Shown here in pieces: positions 5,387-5,448 of a stretch of 5,448 bases of DNA. This DNA is from UBA4664 sp038244585 (GTDB lineage: Bacteria; Patescibacteriota; Saccharimonadia; UBA4664): the NCBI GenBank assembly GCA_038244585.1, contig JBBRTI010000038.1:1-5448 (forward strand), written 5' to 3'. The notes below the pieces were generated by a model. It worked only from the letters and a program-made list of their open reading frames with translations. It was not told the origin of the DNA and did not search any database. The stretch's first letter is position 1; each line of letters opens with the position of its first letter. A program made the translations under genes and the position numbers.

Positions 5387-5404
5387 ATTGCAGTTTGATG
5401 TGTT
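5387..5404 (-). repeat. Right copy of the 18-bp inverted repeat
   Basis: ATTGCAGTTTGATGTGTT on the plus strand is the exact reverse complement of 3734-3751. It follows the nested fold and runs straight into a T-rich tract (5403-5415). No target-site duplication is obvious outside the two copies. Confidence 0.9.
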
Positions 5405-5448
5405 TTTTCTTTTACTTGTTACGGCGTTTTAAACGATTTTGAACCCCG
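5405..5448. other. AT-rich tail after the right repeat, no gene seen
   Basis: This holds a T-rich run TTTTTTCTTTT within 5403-5415, which may serve as the U-tract for the end of the secreted-protein transcript. The short near-palindrome CGTTTTAAACG follows. No coding or RNA gene can be supported before the window ends. Confidence 0.4.

Noticed and set aside
5434..5448. T-arm-like sequence at the window end (TTTGAACCCCG)
   Set aside because: The opposite stem strand does not pair, and the rest of any tRNA would lie outside the window.
1..5448. CRISPR array, classical insertion sequence or recoded UGA
   Set aside because: No regularly spaced repeats, no transposase, and all genes read through cleanly with the standard code.

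Overview
The window looks like a piece of a bacterial chromosome from the Patescibacteria (CPR) radiation, possibly Saccharibacteria. I infer this from the leucyl-tRNA synthetase sequence, the short MurF-type ligase, tight gene packing and apparently leaderless promoters. No marker gene in the window settles the phylum. The standard genetic code fits all genes; UGA occurs only as a terminal stop.

Left part (1-3410) is a tightly packed minus-strand block. Read in the direction of transcription it holds a pterin-4a-carbinolamine dehydratase (3398-3117), a MurF-type Mur ligase (3096-1801), a C39-like papain-fold peptidase domain protein (1791-1195) and the N-terminal 382 codons of leuS (1148 to the window edge). 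Gaps are 46 bases or less. Each gene has a -10-like hexamer ending only 6-8 bases before its start codon, and two of these are perfect TATAAT. None has a good Shine-Dalgarno sequence. This points to leaderless mRNAs, with each gene able to start its own transcript.

The middle (3411-3868) is a boundary. A 15-bp intrinsic terminator (3440-3478) abuts a minus-strand tRNA 3' half (3477-3517) that has an encoded CCA and looks like tRNA-Ala. It stops at the anticodon loop, with no 5' half nearby. This is the usual look of a displaced tRNA fragment left by an integrated element, which would lie to the right. The rest of the middle holds hairpins and a plus-strand sigma70-like promoter (3649-3677).

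The right part (3869-5448) carries one plus-strand gene for a 464-residue secreted, Cys-containing, beta-rich protein. It has a clear signal peptide, its own Shine-Dalgarno sequence and a strong AAG/AAC codon preference unlike the left genes. The gene is enclosed by a perfect 18-bp inverted repeat (3734-3751 and 5387-5404), with the candidate promoter outside the repeat. A nested RNA-like fold (5291-5381) lies between the stop codon and the right repeat. The most interesting reading is a horizontally acquired, possibly invertible or mobile, surface-protein cassette beside a tRNA-Ala attachment site. The window contains no recombinase, so that remains a hypothesis.
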